44,566 nucleotides of DNA from Clostridia bacterium (GTDB taxonomy: Bacteria; Bacillota; Clostridia; Oscillospirales; CAG-272). Position numbers and translations under genes: made by a program. How positions within the stretch are numbered: the stretch's first letter is position 1; each line of letters opens with the position of its first letter. The stretch lies in contig JAFVQW010000025.1 in assembly GCA_017504605.1 (NCBI GenBank), positions 1 through 44,566 on the forward strand, written 5' to 3'. The notes beneath the pieces were generated by a model. It was not told the origin of the DNA. It ran no database searches and saw only the letters and a program-made list of their open reading frames with translations. Positions 30,242 through 39,071 of the stretch are shown piece by piece.

Positions 30242-31318
30242 TTATTTTTTATCCGTCATCTCGCGGATTTGTTCGATAAGCGTATCGATAAGCTTATCCT
30301 CGGGTATTTTTCTGATTATCTCGCCCCGCTTGAAGAGAAGCCCCTCTCCGTCGCCGCCCGCGATGCCTATATCCGCCTCGCGTGCCTCGCCCGGGCCGTT
30401 AACCGCACAGCCCATAAGGGCTACCTTTATATTAAGACGGTCGAGCCCCTCGCGCTCGGCGCGTGCGGTAAACTCGCGCGAGAGCGAAATAAGGTCGATT
30501 TTCGTCCTGCCGCAGGTCGGGCAGGATATTATATCCATTCCGGGGTTATCGGTAAGGCCGAGGGCCTTCAGTATCTCTCGTGCCGCGCCGACCTCCTTTA
30601 CGGGGTCGTCGGTGAGTGATACGCGCACGGTATCGCCTATTCCCTCTGCAAGAAGCGTGCCTATACCTACGGCACTCTTGACGAGAGCGGAGCTACCGCC
30701 GCCCGCCTCGGTTACACCGAGATGCAAGGGGTACTCGGTCTTCCCCGCGAGAATTCGGTTAGCCTCAATCATCGTGCGGGTGTCAGATGCCTTGACCGAC
30801 AGTATAATATCGCGAAAGCCCTGCTCCTCGAGCAGTCCCGCGTGATAAAGCGCGCTCTCGGCGAGCGCCGCGGCGGTTGGTGCACCGTGCCTCGCGAGGA
30901 TTTCCCTCTCGAGCGAGCCCGAGTTAACGCCTATTCTTATCGGCACTCGGCAGTCAAGGCAGGCGCGCGTGACCAGCGCCGTCTTCTCGGCCGAGCCTAT
31001 ATTACCGGGGTTAATTCTGATTTTATCCGCCCCCGCATACGCCGAGGCGATAGCAAGCTCGTGATTGAAGTGAATGTCCGCGACTATCGGTCTCGGAAAG
31101 CCAAGCGCCCGAAGCCGCTCGACGGTGCGTACCGCCTCCATATCGGGCACGGTAAGCCTTACTATATCACAGCCCGCCTCGGCAAGCCGCATAGCCTCGG
31201 CGTAGGTAGCATCAAAATCATGGGTATCGGTGCTCGTCATCGACTGCACCGTCACGGCACTGCCGCCGCCGACGGTGATATTTCCGACCCGAACCGCCCT
31301 TGTCATTCTTCTTTCCAA
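30242..31318 (-). CDS. ispG: 4-hydroxy-3-methylbut-2-enyl diphosphate synthase (IspG/GcpE)
   Basis: 358 residues. Reduces cyclic MEcPP to HMBPP in the MEP isoprenoid pathway, using a 4Fe-4S cluster. The cluster cysteines are Cys266 and Cys269 (SCPTCGR) and Cys304 (LMGCAVNGPGEA). The N-terminal TIM barrel is evident from VQSMTSTDTHD, LTVPDMEAV, VADIHFNHELA, KIRINPGNIG and IRIGVNSGSLE. The start is a TTG at 31318, preferred to the internal ATG at 31306 because GGAGGG lies 6 bases upstream and the family normally begins with an RRxTRxVxVG stretch. It follows rseP by 17 bases in the same operon. Its electron donor and the IspH partner are not in the window. Confidence 0.96.
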   Translation of the reverse strand: MERRMTRAVRVGNITVGGGSAVTVQSMTSTDTHDFDATYAEAMRLAEAGCDIVRLTVPDMEAVRTVERLRALGFPRPIVADIHFNHELAIASAYAGADKIRINPGNIGSAEKTALVTRACLDCRVPIRIGVNSGSLEREILARHGAPTAAALAESALYHAGLLEEQGFRDIILSVKASDTRTMIEANRILAGKTEYPLHLGVTEAGGGSSALVKSAVGIGTLLAEGIGDTVRVSLTDDPVKEVGAAREILKALGLTDNPGMDIISCPTCGRTKIDLISLSREFTARAEREGLDRLNIKVALMGCAVNGPGEAREADIGIAGGDGEGLLFKRGEIIRKIPEDKLIDTLIEQIREMTDKK

Positions 31319-31335
31319 AGCGAGCCCTCCAAAAG

Positions 31336-32403
31336 CTAAAACAGTTGAATTACGTCCTTTATCATAATGAGAAGCGAGAACAAGAGCAGCACCGCAAGGC
31401 CCGCGCCGTTTACCACCCTCTCGAATTTCTCGGGAACATTTTTTCTCGTTATCATCTCGAAGAGTATGATTATAAGCCTTCCGCCGTCAAGCGCGGGTAT
31501 AGGCAGTAAATTCATAACTCCGAGGTTTATGCTGATTAGGACGACGATATTCATAAGCGAGGTAATTCCCGCGTTCGCCGCCTCACCGATTGCGCCCGAT
31601 ATGCCGACGGGTCCCGAGACCGCCGCGAGCGAATATCTTCCAGTTATAAGGTCGAAGAGCGACTCCCATACCGTTCTGACGGTAAGCGCGCACTTACGCA
31701 CCGAGTATTTCAAAACGTCGAGGACACCCTTATCCCCTATCGCGTAGACCCTCATATTCAAAAGTCCGAAGGTCTGTCCCTGCGAGGTCATTTGCGGGAA
31801 AACCACGCCCTCGAGGGTAACCTCGCGCCCCTCGCGGAGCACGGTAAGCGTCATCGGCTCGTTTCCGTGGCGCATAACCTCGTACGAGAGCTCGTCGAGT
31901 ATTACGACCCGTCTGCCGTTGACGGTTTTTATAACGTCGCCGGGGAGAATAAGCTCTGCGGAGTTCGAGCCGTCGTAGACTATTCCCTCGGTATCGGCGA
32001 ACTCCTCGCTCGCAATCTCGCCGTACACCGTAGTGCCGCCTATTTTCACGATTGCCGCAAGGATTATCATAACGATAAAGCCGACGATAATATTAACCGC
32101 GGCACCCGCGGCGGTGATGATAAAGCGCTGCCACGCGGGCTTTTTATTAAATGCGTTCGGGTCGTCCGAGGCCTCGTCCTCACCCACCATAGCCACGTAG
32201 CCGCCTATCGGAAGCATAGCGAGGCTGTATCTTATACCCGTCTTTTTGCTATCATACCAAAGAAGGCGCGGGCCCATTCCTATCGAAAACTCGGTTATGG
32301 AGACCTTAAAAAGTCTCGCGGTAATATAGTGTCCGAACTCGTGTATAAAAATCAAAAAGCCAAATACGAGGATTGCCGATATTACGGTAATTGCTATATT
32401 CAT
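31336..32403 (-). CDS. rseP: site-2 intramembrane metalloprotease RseP/RasP
   Basis: 355 residues, a polytopic zinc protease that cuts transmembrane segments of anti-sigma factors and signal-peptide remnants. The active site is HEFGH at 21-25 in the first helix, and the second zinc site is NLLPIPALDGG (Asp306) near the C-terminus. A PDZ domain lies about 130-215 (LILPGDVIKTVNGRRVVILDEL), and further helices are at about 95-115 and 335-353. Only one PDZ domain is present, as usual for Firmicutes. It sits between dxr and ispG, the standard position. No sigma/anti-sigma pair is nearby to name its target. Confidence 0.95.
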   Translation of the reverse strand: MNIAITVISAILVFGFLIFIHEFGHYITARLFKVSITEFSIGMGPRLLWYDSKKTGIRYSLAMLPIGGYVAMVGEDEASDDPNAFNKKPAWQRFIITAAGAAVNIIVGFIVMIILAAIVKIGGTTVYGEIASEEFADTEGIVYDGSNSAELILPGDVIKTVNGRRVVILDELSYEVMRHGNEPMTLTVLREGREVTLEGVVFPQMTSQGQTFGLLNMRVYAIGDKGVLDVLKYSVRKCALTVRTVWESLFDLITGRYSLAAVSGPVGISGAIGEAANAGITSLMNIVVLISINLGVMNLLPIPALDGGRLIIILFEMITRKNVPEKFERVVNGAGLAVLLLFSLLIMIKDVIQLF

Positions 32404-32427
32404 TCTTTTCCTTTCCTCTCGGCTCTG

Positions 32428-33582
32428 TTATTTTCTCTTTATCCTCTCGCCCGCGAGCGCGCGAGCGCGACGGTCTGCCGAAATTATATCGTCGAGGCTA
32501 TGCGCCGAGCGAGCGTCGCTCGTCTTTTCGTAGACCTCGGTAACGACGGGCATAATCTCGGAGAAGCCTATTTCCTCGCGCAGGAAGGCACCGACCGCCA
32601 CCTCATCGGCGGCGTTCAGCACGGCGGGCATAGCTCCGCCGTCAATTATAGCCCGCTTCGCAAGGGCGGGAGCGCCGAAAACGCTCTCGTCAAGTCGGTT
32701 GAAGGTAAGCCTGCCCACCTCAAAGAGGTCGAGCGGCTCGATAACGGGTGCCACACGCTCGGGATAGTCCACGGCGTACTGCACGCACATACGCATATCG
32801 GGCACCGACATCTGCCCGACGACGGCATTATCAATATATTCCACCGCCGAATGAAGTATACTCTCCCTATGAACGACGACCTCTATTTTTTCGCTCGGAA
32901 CGCCGAATAGGTGGTGCGCCTCGATAATCTCGAAGCCCTTATTCATAAGGGTCGCACTGTCGACGGTAATCTTCCGCCCCATTTTCCAGGTCGGGTGACG
33001 GAGCGTATCGGCGAGCGTTACACGGGATATCTCCTCCTCGGTATAGCCGAAGAAGGGGCCGCCCGAGGCGGTGAGAAGAAGCCGCTTCACCTCCCCCGCC
33101 CTGCCCGAGGCGAGCGACTGGAATATAGCCGAGTGCTCACTGTCAACGGGAATAATCTCTACCCCCGCCTCCCTTGCGCGCGACGTGACTATATCTCCCG
33201 CGATAACGAGGCTCTCCTTGTTCGCGAGGGCGAGCCTCTGCCCCGCCTCAATTACGGCGAGCGTAGGCATAAGACCCGCCTCGCCGAGCGTGGCGTTAAC
33301 CGTAGTCTCGGAGCGCGAGGCGAGTATTCCCTCGACAATGCCCTCACTACCCGAGAGAACGCGTATATCAGTATCGGAAAGCAAAAGAGAAAGCTCTCTC
33401 GCCGCCGCCTCGTCAGCCATAGCAACGGCAGTCGGCAAAAATTCACGCGCGGCGCGCTCGAGCCCTCTTACGTCCCTCGCCGCCGACATAAAGTCAACCG
33501 CATAGCCGCGACGGCGTGCAACGTCGAGCGCCTGCGTGCCGACGGAGCCGGTAGCACCGAGAACCGAAATAGTTTTTTTCAT
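32428..33582 (-). CDS. dxr: 1-deoxy-D-xylulose 5-phosphate reductoisomerase
   Basis: 384 residues from the ATG at 33582 (AAAGGC site upstream; the frame is open 11 codons further but with no similarity). It converts DXP to MEP with NADPH, the committed step of the MEP pathway. Seen: NADPH-binding LGATGSVGTQ, ANKESLV, metal and substrate residues in PVDSEHSAIFQ, GPFFGYT, HPTWKMGRKITVDSATLMNKGFE, and HRESILHSAVEY. Length is typical. It lies with ispG and uppS in one cluster, linking isoprenoid precursor supply to undecaprenyl synthesis for the cell wall. Confidence 0.97.
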   Translation of the reverse strand: MKKTISVLGATGSVGTQALDVARRRGYAVDFMSAARDVRGLERAAREFLPTAVAMADEAAARELSLLLSDTDIRVLSGSEGIVEGILASRSETTVNATLGEAGLMPTLAVIEAGQRLALANKESLVIAGDIVTSRAREAGVEIIPVDSEHSAIFQSLASGRAGEVKRLLLTASGGPFFGYTEEEISRVTLADTLRHPTWKMGRKITVDSATLMNKGFEIIEAHHLFGVPSEKIEVVVHRESILHSAVEYIDNAVVGQMSVPDMRMCVQYAVDYPERVAPVIEPLDLFEVGRLTFNRLDESVFGAPALAKRAIIDGGAMPAVLNAADEVAVGAFLREEIGFSEIMPVVTEVYEKTSDARSAHSLDDIISADRRARALAGERIKRK

Positions 33583-33603
33583 ATCAAATATGCCTTTCGG
33601 GCT

Positions 33604-33633
33604 GAAAACCGCCACAGCACTGCGGCGGTTTTC
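33604..33633 (-). terminator. hairpin between cdsA and dxr
   Basis: GAAAACCGCC (33604-33613) pairs with GGCGGTTTTC (33624-33633), a perfect 10-bp stem with a 10-base loop. Only a short T-run lies in the 3' arm itself on the minus strand, so at most a partial terminator inside the operon. Confidence 0.45.
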
Positions 33634-33639
33634 GGTATT

Positions 33640-34476
33640 TTAAGAAAACGGCGGGAAGACTATGCAAATAACCATAAGCACCGTGGAGACGGCGAGTATG
33701 GAATCAAATCTGTCGAGTATTCCCCCGTGACCGGGCAAAAGCCTGCTGTAATCCTTAATTCCGCGCTCGCGCTTAATGAGCGAGGCGAAAAGGTCGCCGA
33801 TTTGAGAAATTACGGAAAGAACGAGGCCGGATATCGCAAGAATGGCGTAATTTGCCGTAAGCGAGAGTGCCCTCTCCATAATGAAGCCGTAAAGCATAAA
33901 GGCAAGCACGGTAAAGACTATACCGCCGACCGAGCCCTCGACGGTCTTCTTCGGACTGAGGGTCGGCGCGAGCTTATGCTTACCGAAGAGCCGTCCCGTG
34001 AAATAGGCGAAGGTGTCACACACCCAAGCCGCAACAAACACGAGACCGAAAAGGCAGCCGCCCATATGCATATAACGGAGAAGCGAGAGCGAGGTGAAGG
34101 ACACGGTTATATAAGCGAGTCCCATAAACGCGCCCGCCGCATCGGCATATCCGAGCGCCCCACCCGAGAATACGAGCACGGCGGCAAGGTATAAAAGATA
34201 GGCAAAAAGCACGAGCGCCAAAATAACGATGTACCGCATATGCTCGCCCGTCGGAATGAAGAGCGAGTGCGAAAACAGCGGCAGCGCCGCCGAAATTATA
34301 AGCGCGGGTATCGAGAGCGCGTATTTTTTATTTACTCCGAGCGCACGAAGGAGCTCGAAGGTCGCCATAAGCGAGAGCGCACCGAGCGCTATCGAAAATA
34401 TGATATATTCCGAAAATATGAGGAGGGGTATGCCCACCGCGGCGATGCCGACGGCGGTCAGAATTCTTGTCTTCAT
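33640..34476 (-). CDS. cdsA: phosphatidate cytidylyltransferase
   Basis: 278 residues, integral membrane enzyme making CDP-diacylglycerol from phosphatidate and CTP, the entry point to bacterial phospholipids. About seven to eight hydrophobic segments are visible. The family signature is near the C-terminus: SLIKRERGIKDYSRLLPGHGGILDRFDS, with the metal-binding Asp residues. The middle carries the AWVCDTFAYFTGRLFGKHKLAPTLSPKKTVEGSVGG stretch, also diagnostic. It overlaps the end of uppS by 4 bases, so the two are translationally coupled. Confidence 0.96.
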   Translation of the reverse strand: MKTRILTAVGIAAVGIPLLIFSEYIIFSIALGALSLMATFELLRALGVNKKYALSIPALIISAALPLFSHSLFIPTGEHMRYIVILALVLFAYLLYLAAVLVFSGGALGYADAAGAFMGLAYITVSFTSLSLLRYMHMGGCLFGLVFVAAWVCDTFAYFTGRLFGKHKLAPTLSPKKTVEGSVGGIVFTVLAFMLYGFIMERALSLTANYAILAISGLVLSVISQIGDLFASLIKRERGIKDYSRLLPGHGGILDRFDSILAVSTVLMVICIVFPPFS

Positions 34477-35207
34477 TTGTCCTCCTCGTTAAGGCCGCCA
34501 AAGCGGCGGCGGCGAGAGAGGAAGGCCTCGGTCGCCTTAACGATATCCTCCCTGCCGAAATCGGGCCAGAGGGTATCGGTGATATAAAGCTCCGAATAGG
34601 CGCTCTGCCAGAGCATAAAGTTCGAGAGCCTGTATTCCCCGCCCGTCCGAATAATAAGGTCGGGGTCGGGAGAGGCAGAGGTATAGAGGTGGCGCTGAAT
34701 ATCCTCGCAGGTAATGCTCGTCTTACCCTCGGCAAGAGCCGAGTTGACGGCGGTGACAATCTCATCGCGGCCGCCGTAGTTTAAGGCGAGATTACATATA
34801 AAGGCGCGGTCCTTCGCCATATTCTCAACCTCTATGCACTTGCTTCGCAGCTTCTCCGAGAGCGCCGACTTATCACCGAGAAAGCGCATCGAAAAGTCCT
34901 TGTCGCTCTCAATCTTCGGGATAACGACCTCGTCAAGATACTTATAAATCAAGTCCATAAGTCCCTCGACCTCGTCGGCGGGACGGCGCCAATTCTCCGT
35001 AGAGAAGGCGTAGAGGGTCACGTGGTGAACACCCATTTCGCGCAGGTCCTCGAGAACCCTCTGTATAATCTTCGCTCCCGCGACGTGTCCCGCACTGCGG
35101 GGAAGATGCCTCTTCTTCGCCCAGCGGCCGTTTCCGTCCATTATGATACCGATAGAGTTAAGTCTGCCGTCGGTATTCGGAAGCTCTATGCTTTTGTTTT
35201 TATCCAA
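34473..35207 (-). CDS. uppS: isoprenyl transferase (undecaprenyl diphosphate synthase)
   Basis: 244 residues, cis-prenyltransferase that builds the C55 carrier lipid for peptidoglycan. The catalytic Asp24 and pyrophosphate loop are in IGIIMDGNGRWAKKRHLPRSAGH; further motifs are TLYAFSTENWRRP, LNYGGRDEIV, DPDLIIRTGGEYRLSNFMLWQSAYSELY and the final WPDFGREDI. The N-terminus is slightly long but the frame is the only one with a family match. It is between frr and cdsA, the usual place. Confidence 0.96.
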   Translation of the reverse strand: MDKNKSIELPNTDGRLNSIGIIMDGNGRWAKKRHLPRSAGHVAGAKIIQRVLEDLREMGVHHVTLYAFSTENWRRPADEVEGLMDLIYKYLDEVVIPKIESDKDFSMRFLGDKSALSEKLRSKCIEVENMAKDRAFICNLALNYGGRDEIVTAVNSALAEGKTSITCEDIQRHLYTSASPDPDLIIRTGGEYRLSNFMLWQSAYSELYITDTLWPDFGREDIVKATEAFLSRRRRFGGLNEEDK

Positions 35208-35229
35208 AGCGCCACTCCTTCGGGAGAAA

Positions 35230-35784
35230 TTAAATCTCCATTATCTCCTTGGTCTTCGCTGCGGTAACGCCATCAATCTCCTTGATGTATCTGTCGGTGA
35301 GGTCCTGTACGCTCTTGTCGCTCGACTTAGCCTCGTCCTCGGTCATCTCGCCGTCCTTCTTCATCGCCTTAACCTTATCGTTGGCATCACGGCGAATGTT
35401 ACGGATAGCAACCTTGGCCTCCTCGCCCATCTTTGCAATCTGCTTCGAAAGCTCGCGACGGCGCTCCTCGGTCGTCGGGGGGAAGGAAAGGCGGATAGAC
35501 GAGCCGTCGTTCTGGGGGTTAATACCGAGGTCGGAGGTGAGAATAGCCTTCTCAATTCCCTTCATCGCCGATTTATCCCAGGAGTTAATAACGATGGTGC
35601 GTGCATCGGTAACCTTGATTTCCGCAATAGCGGAGATGGGTGTGGGCGAGCCGTAGTAGTCAACGCTTATCTTCTTAAGAACGTCGGGATTTGCTCTGCC
35701 CGCTCTTATGGTGGAGAGGTTATCGCTGTATGCGGCAACGCTCTTTTTCATTTTTGCTTCAAAATCCTTGGTATCAAGCTTCAT
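35230..35784 (-). CDS. frr: ribosome recycling factor
   Basis: 184 residues. Splits the post-termination ribosome together with EF-G. The RRF three-helix bundle is evident: MKKSVAAYSDNLSTIRAGRANPDVL, YYGSPTPISAIAEI, WDKSAMKGIEKAILTSDLGINPQNDGSSIRLSFPPTTEERRRELSKQ and the long C-terminal helix with AIRNIRRDANDKVK. Full length. GGAGAAA upstream of the ATG at 35784. It stands 39 bases after pyrH. Confidence 0.97.
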   Translation of the reverse strand: MKLDTKDFEAKMKKSVAAYSDNLSTIRAGRANPDVLKKISVDYYGSPTPISAIAEIKVTDARTIVINSWDKSAMKGIEKAILTSDLGINPQNDGSSIRLSFPPTTEERRRELSKQIAKMGEEAKVAIRNIRRDANDKVKAMKKDGEMTEDEAKSSDKSVQDLTDRYIKEIDGVTAAKTKEIMEI

Positions 35785-35823
35785 AGGTTTTTCTCCTTTA
35801 TTTTGGATTGTTACACTCTGTTT

Positions 35824-36522
35824 TTATTCGGGAATTACTACGGTGCCGACGCTCTTGCCGCGAACGGCGTTAAGAATATCCGACGGCTCCTTAAGACCGA
35901 AAACGCGTATCTCCATCTTGTTTGCAAGGCAGAACGCGGTGGCGGTGGCATCAATGGCGGTAAGGTTCATCGCGAGCATACGCGAGGCGCCGATGCTCTC
36001 AATACGCTCGGCGGTCGGGTCCTTCCTCGGGTCGGCAGTGTATATGTAGTCTATGTTCTTTGCCATAAGCATAGCATCGGCGCCGATTTCTTTCGCACGC
36101 ACGGCACCCGCGGTGTCGGTGGAGAGGAAGGGTATACCGAGGCCGCCGCCGAGTATAACCACGCGGCCACACTCAAGATATTCAACCGCACGCTCGGCCG
36201 AGTAGCCCTCGGCAAAGGGTGACATAGGCACGGCGCTCATCACGACCGCCTCGGCACCCGCGCGCTCGAGCGCGTCCTTCAGGCAAATAGAATTAATCAC
36301 GGTTGCAAGCATACCCATTCTGTCGGCAAGGGTACGGTCCATCTCGCCGCCCTGTCTGCCGCGCCAGATGTTACCCGCACCGACGACCACGGCAACCTGA
36401 TAGCCCTCGTCGACACAGGCCTTAAGCGATGCCGCAACGCTGTCGACGAAGCCGTTGTCATATATTTCCCCGCTGCCGCGGGAGAGCGCCTCACCCGAGA
36501 GCTTCAAAAGAACTCTTTTCAT
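35824..36522 (-). CDS. pyrH: UMP kinase
   Basis: 232 residues from the ATG at 36522 (AGGGGAAAG site; the frame is open 15 codons further without similarity). Phosphorylates UMP to UDP; belongs to the amino acid kinase fold rather than the NMP kinases. Seen: LLKLSGEAL, VVVGAGNIWRG, ADRMGMLATVINSICL, GGGLGIPFLSTDTAGAVRAKEIGADAMLMAKNIDYIYTADP. Length is normal. First gene of the pyrH-polC cluster; rpsB and tsf, which often precede it, are absent here and a transketolase pair stands in their place. Confidence 0.97.
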   Translation of the reverse strand: MKRVLLKLSGEALSRGSGEIYDNGFVDSVAASLKACVDEGYQVAVVVGAGNIWRGRQGGEMDRTLADRMGMLATVINSICLKDALERAGAEAVVMSAVPMSPFAEGYSAERAVEYLECGRVVILGGGLGIPFLSTDTAGAVRAKEIGADAMLMAKNIDYIYTADPRKDPTAERIESIGASRMLAMNLTAIDATATAFCLANKMEIRVFGLKEPSDILNAVRGKSVGTVVIPE

Positions 36523-36547
36523 TTTCTTTCCCCTTATCTTTAGTTCC

Positions 36548-36580
36548 AAAAAAACAGAGATAGACATACCTCTGTTTTTT
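36548..36580 (-). terminator. intrinsic terminator downstream of the transketolase pair
   Basis: CAGAG (36555-36559), 10-base loop, CTCTG (36570-36574), flanked by A and T runs that extend the stem. On the minus strand seven Ts follow. It ends the transketolase operon before pyrH; a separate pyrH promoter was not found in the short remaining gap, so read-through may occur. Confidence 0.75.
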
Positions 36581-36588
36581 GGGGTTTG

Positions 36589-37533
36589 TTATTTCTTAAG
36601 CGCTATTGCCTCTTTTGCACGAGCGGCAATTCTCTCGGCGGTAAGGCCGTAGAGCTCGAGAAGCGCGGGCACCTTTCCGCTTCTTCCGTACTTATCCTCA
36701 ACGCCGACGCGAAGAACGGGAACGGGGCAGCTCTCTGCGAGCACCTCGCATACGGCAGAGCCGAGGCCGCCGACAACGGTATGCTCCTCTGCGGTAACTA
36801 CAGCACCGCATTTCTTAGCCGTCTCGGTGATGAGCTCCCTGTCGATAGGCTTAATGGTGTGAATGTTAACCACGGATGCGCTGATGCCCTCCTTAGCGAG
36901 CATATCGGCAGCCTCCACTGCAAGATGCACCATATATCCCGTCGCGATAAGCGCAACGTCGGTGCCCTCACGGTAGGTAATTCCGCGACCTATCTCGAAC
37001 TTGTAATCGGGAAGCTCGGCGGAGAGGTTCGGCACGGGAAATCTTCCGAAGCGAAGATATACGGGGCCGTAGGTGTTGATAGCCGCCTCAACCGCAGCGT
37101 AAGCCTCGGTAGCATCGGCGGGGTTGATAACGGTCATGCCGGGGATAGTACGCATAAGCGCGAGGTCCTCGCTGCACTGGTGGGTAGCGCCGTCCTCGCC
37201 GACGGTAATGCTGGCGTGAGTTGCGCCAATCTTAACGTTAAGGTGGGGGTAGCCTATGGAGTTGCGTATCTGCTCGTATGCACGGCCTGCCGCGAACATT
37301 GCAAAGGAGGATGCGAAAACCGTCTTACCGGTAGTTGCAATACCCGCCGCAACGCTCATCATATTTCCCTCTGCGATACCGCAGTCAAAAAATCTCTCGG
37401 GGAACTTCTTCTTGAACATTCCCGTCTTGGTAGCCGCCGCAAGGTCGGCATCAAGCACTAAAAAGTCATACTTTTCGCCAAGCTCGGCAAGCGCCGCGCC
37501 GTAGCTCTCTCTCGTAGCCTTCTTCTCAGTCAT
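36589..37533 (-). CDS. transketolase, C-terminal subunit
   Basis: 314 residues from the ATG at 37533 (GAGGTG site 7 bases upstream; the frame is open 16 codons further). Carries the pyrimidine-binding and C-terminal domains of a split transketolase that pairs with the next entry to move two-carbon units in the non-oxidative pentose phosphate pathway. Seen: ERFFDCGIAEGNMMSVAAGIATTGKTVFASSFAMFA with the catalytic Glu, GATHASITVGEDGATHQCSEDLALMRTIPGMTV, and VTAEEHTVVGGLGSAV of the last domain. Separated from its partner by 10 bases. The alternative of a 1-deoxyxylulose 5-phosphate synthase half is less likely because DXS is normally one chain. Confidence 0.93.
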   Translation of the reverse strand: MTEKKATRESYGAALAELGEKYDFLVLDADLAAATKTGMFKKKFPERFFDCGIAEGNMMSVAAGIATTGKTVFASSFAMFAAGRAYEQIRNSIGYPHLNVKIGATHASITVGEDGATHQCSEDLALMRTIPGMTVINPADATEAYAAVEAAINTYGPVYLRFGRFPVPNLSAELPDYKFEIGRGITYREGTDVALIATGYMVHLAVEAADMLAKEGISASVVNIHTIKPIDRELITETAKKCGAVVTAEEHTVVGGLGSAVCEVLAESCPVPVLRVGVEDKYGRSGKVPALLELYGLTAERIAARAKEAIALKK

Positions 37534-37543
37534 CGTATTCACC

Positions 37544-38383
37544 TCACTTAATCTCTTTCTCAATTGCAAGAAGGTCGGCAACCGCTACCTTATAAAGGTC
37601 TTCCTTCGGTGCCTGGCCGTGCCATGCGCACTCGTTCTCCATATAGGAAACGCCCTTGCCCTTAACCGAATTCGCAATAATTACGGTGGGCTTACCCTTA
37701 ACCGTACGAGCCTCGGCCAGAGCCGCCTCAATCTCGTCAAAATTATGTGCCGAAATGGTTATAACGTGCCAGCCGAACGCCGCGAACTTCTCATCGTGAG
37801 GAGTGGGGTTCATTACCTCGGTTATGGGGCCGTCAATCTGAAGGCCGTTGAGGTCGAGAATACATACGAGGTTATCAAGCTTGTAATGAGCCGCGAACAT
37901 GGAGGCCTCCCAGAACTGACCCTCCTCGCTCTCGCCGTCGCCGACAACGGTGTATACGCGGTAATCGTTACCGTAAACCTTTGCCGAGAGAGCCATTCCG
38001 CAGGCCGCTGAGAATCCGAGACCGAGCGAGCCCGTCGTCATATCGACACCGGGGGTGTTCTTCATCTCGGGGTGTCCCTGAAGATGAGAATCAATCTGAC
38101 GGAGCGTCTTAAGCTCCTCCTTCGGGAAATATCCGCGCTCAGCGAGGGTAGCATAAAGTGCGGGAGCGGTGTGTCCCTTCGAGAGCACGAAGCGGTCGCG
38201 AGCATCCCACTTAGGATTGCTCGGGTCAATGTTCATCTCCTCGAAGTAGAGATATGTAAGAATATCCGCAATCGAGAGAGAGCCGCCGGGATGTCCGCAT
38301 CCCGCGCTGTATACGCCCTCGATTATGCCGAGGCGGATGTTGTTTGCCGTACGCCTAAGCGCATTAAGCCGTGTCTGTTCCAT
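37544..38383 (-). CDS. transketolase, N-terminal (TPP-binding) subunit
   Basis: 279 residues from the ATG at 38383 (GGAGG 5 bases upstream; the frame is open 23 codons further without a site). Binds the diphosphate end of thiamine diphosphate: VVGDGESEEGQFWEA with LDLNGLQIDG forms the GDG...N motif. Other motifs: GHPGGSLSIADILTYLYF, RDRFVLSKGHTAPALYA, GSLGLGFSAACGMALSAK. The split into two chains is common in Clostridia and Archaea. The two genes form a short operon with a good promoter and a terminator. Confidence 0.94.
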   Translation of the reverse strand: MEQTRLNALRRTANNIRLGIIEGVYSAGCGHPGGSLSIADILTYLYFEEMNIDPSNPKWDARDRFVLSKGHTAPALYATLAERGYFPKEELKTLRQIDSHLQGHPEMKNTPGVDMTTGSLGLGFSAACGMALSAKVYGNDYRVYTVVGDGESEEGQFWEASMFAAHYKLDNLVCILDLNGLQIDGPITEVMNPTPHDEKFAAFGWHVITISAHNFDEIEAALAEARTVKGKPTVIIANSVKGKGVSYMENECAWHGQAPKEDLYKVAVADLLAIEKEIK

Positions 38384-38423
38384 AAAACCTCCATTACCTT
38401 TACGGTCATATTTTAGCAATAAT

Positions 38424-38452
38424 ATTCTACTACAATTCGGTATAAAAGTCAA
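38424..38452 (-). promoter_or_regulatory. sigma-A promoter of the transketolase operon
   Basis: Minus strand: TTGACT (38447-38452), 17 bases, TAGAAT (38424-38429), 41 bases from the start codon. The remaining gap to 38504 is AT-rich without other signals. Confidence 0.75.
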
Positions 38453-38504
38453 TATATTTTATTAAATAAAACCACCGCCCTCTGAAATTCGCCGCGGCGA
38501 GGTC

Positions 38505-38536
38505 AAAAAAGAGGCGGCGCCCTGCCGGACGCCGCC
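38505..38536 (-). terminator. intrinsic terminator after the SLOG-family gene
   Basis: GGCGGCG (38513-38519) pairs with CGCCGCC (38530-38536), 10-base loop; on the minus strand TCTTTTTT follows. It ends the operon of the two ABC exporter genes and the SLOG-family gene. Confidence 0.85.
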
Positions 38537-38574
38537 CAAAAGACGATGTTTTTTTGACTACTTATATTTACAAA

Positions 38575-39069
38575 TTAGGTCGTTGAATTAAGTCGCGGAT
38601 AGAGGTTATAGACCCGTTTTCCCGCACGGCGGGCCATACGGACGGTCTGTCCCGCACCGCTTCTCTCGCGCCCCATATACGCGATTATAATGTCGCCGAG
38701 GCGGACGAGCTCGGCATTACGTCGCTTCATACAGTCCGCGGTATATCCGTCCTCGAGCACCGATACGCTGTTCGCCTCACCGAGAAGGTAGTCGTACATT
38801 CTGCACTCCTCGGCACTCCACGCCGCGCTCTGTTCGGCGCACGGGACTATGATATGAAGCTCGGCGTCGGGGTGACGGAGGCGAAAAAGTATAACCGCCT
38901 TCGCCGCCACGGTATCGAAGCCGAGAGCCCCACCCGTGTAAAATTTACGGCAGCCCTCGCCGTACGCATACTCTATCGCACGCATAACGAGCGGCTCGAT
39001 TTTACCAAGGTGCGAGTCCTCTATTTTTCTGTGCCCCGTAAAAGCGCACCCAAGAGATAAATCACTCAT
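38575..39069 (-). CDS. SLOG-family (DUF1273/YpsA-like) protein
   Basis: 164 residues with the Rossmann-like SLOG fold shared by YpsA, LOG and DprA proteins. Seen: FTGHRKIEDSHL at the N-terminus, FYTGGALGFDTVAAKAVI (the GG-aGxD nucleotide-binding loop), HIIVPCAEQSAAWSAEECRMYDYLL, and DIIIAYMGRERSGAGQTVRMARRAGKRVYNLYP. SLOG proteins bind nucleotides or related ligands; YpsA of B. subtilis affects cell division by an unclear route. It begins 2 bases after the stop of the second ABC exporter subunit, so it is co-transcribed with the exporter. A direct functional link is not shown. Confidence 0.85.
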   Translation of the reverse strand: MSDLSLGCAFTGHRKIEDSHLGKIEPLVMRAIEYAYGEGCRKFYTGGALGFDTVAAKAVILFRLRHPDAELHIIVPCAEQSAAWSAEECRMYDYLLGEANSVSVLEDGYTADCMKRRNAELVRLGDIIIAYMGRERSGAGQTVRMARRAGKRVYNLYPRLNSTT

Positions 39070-39071
39070 AT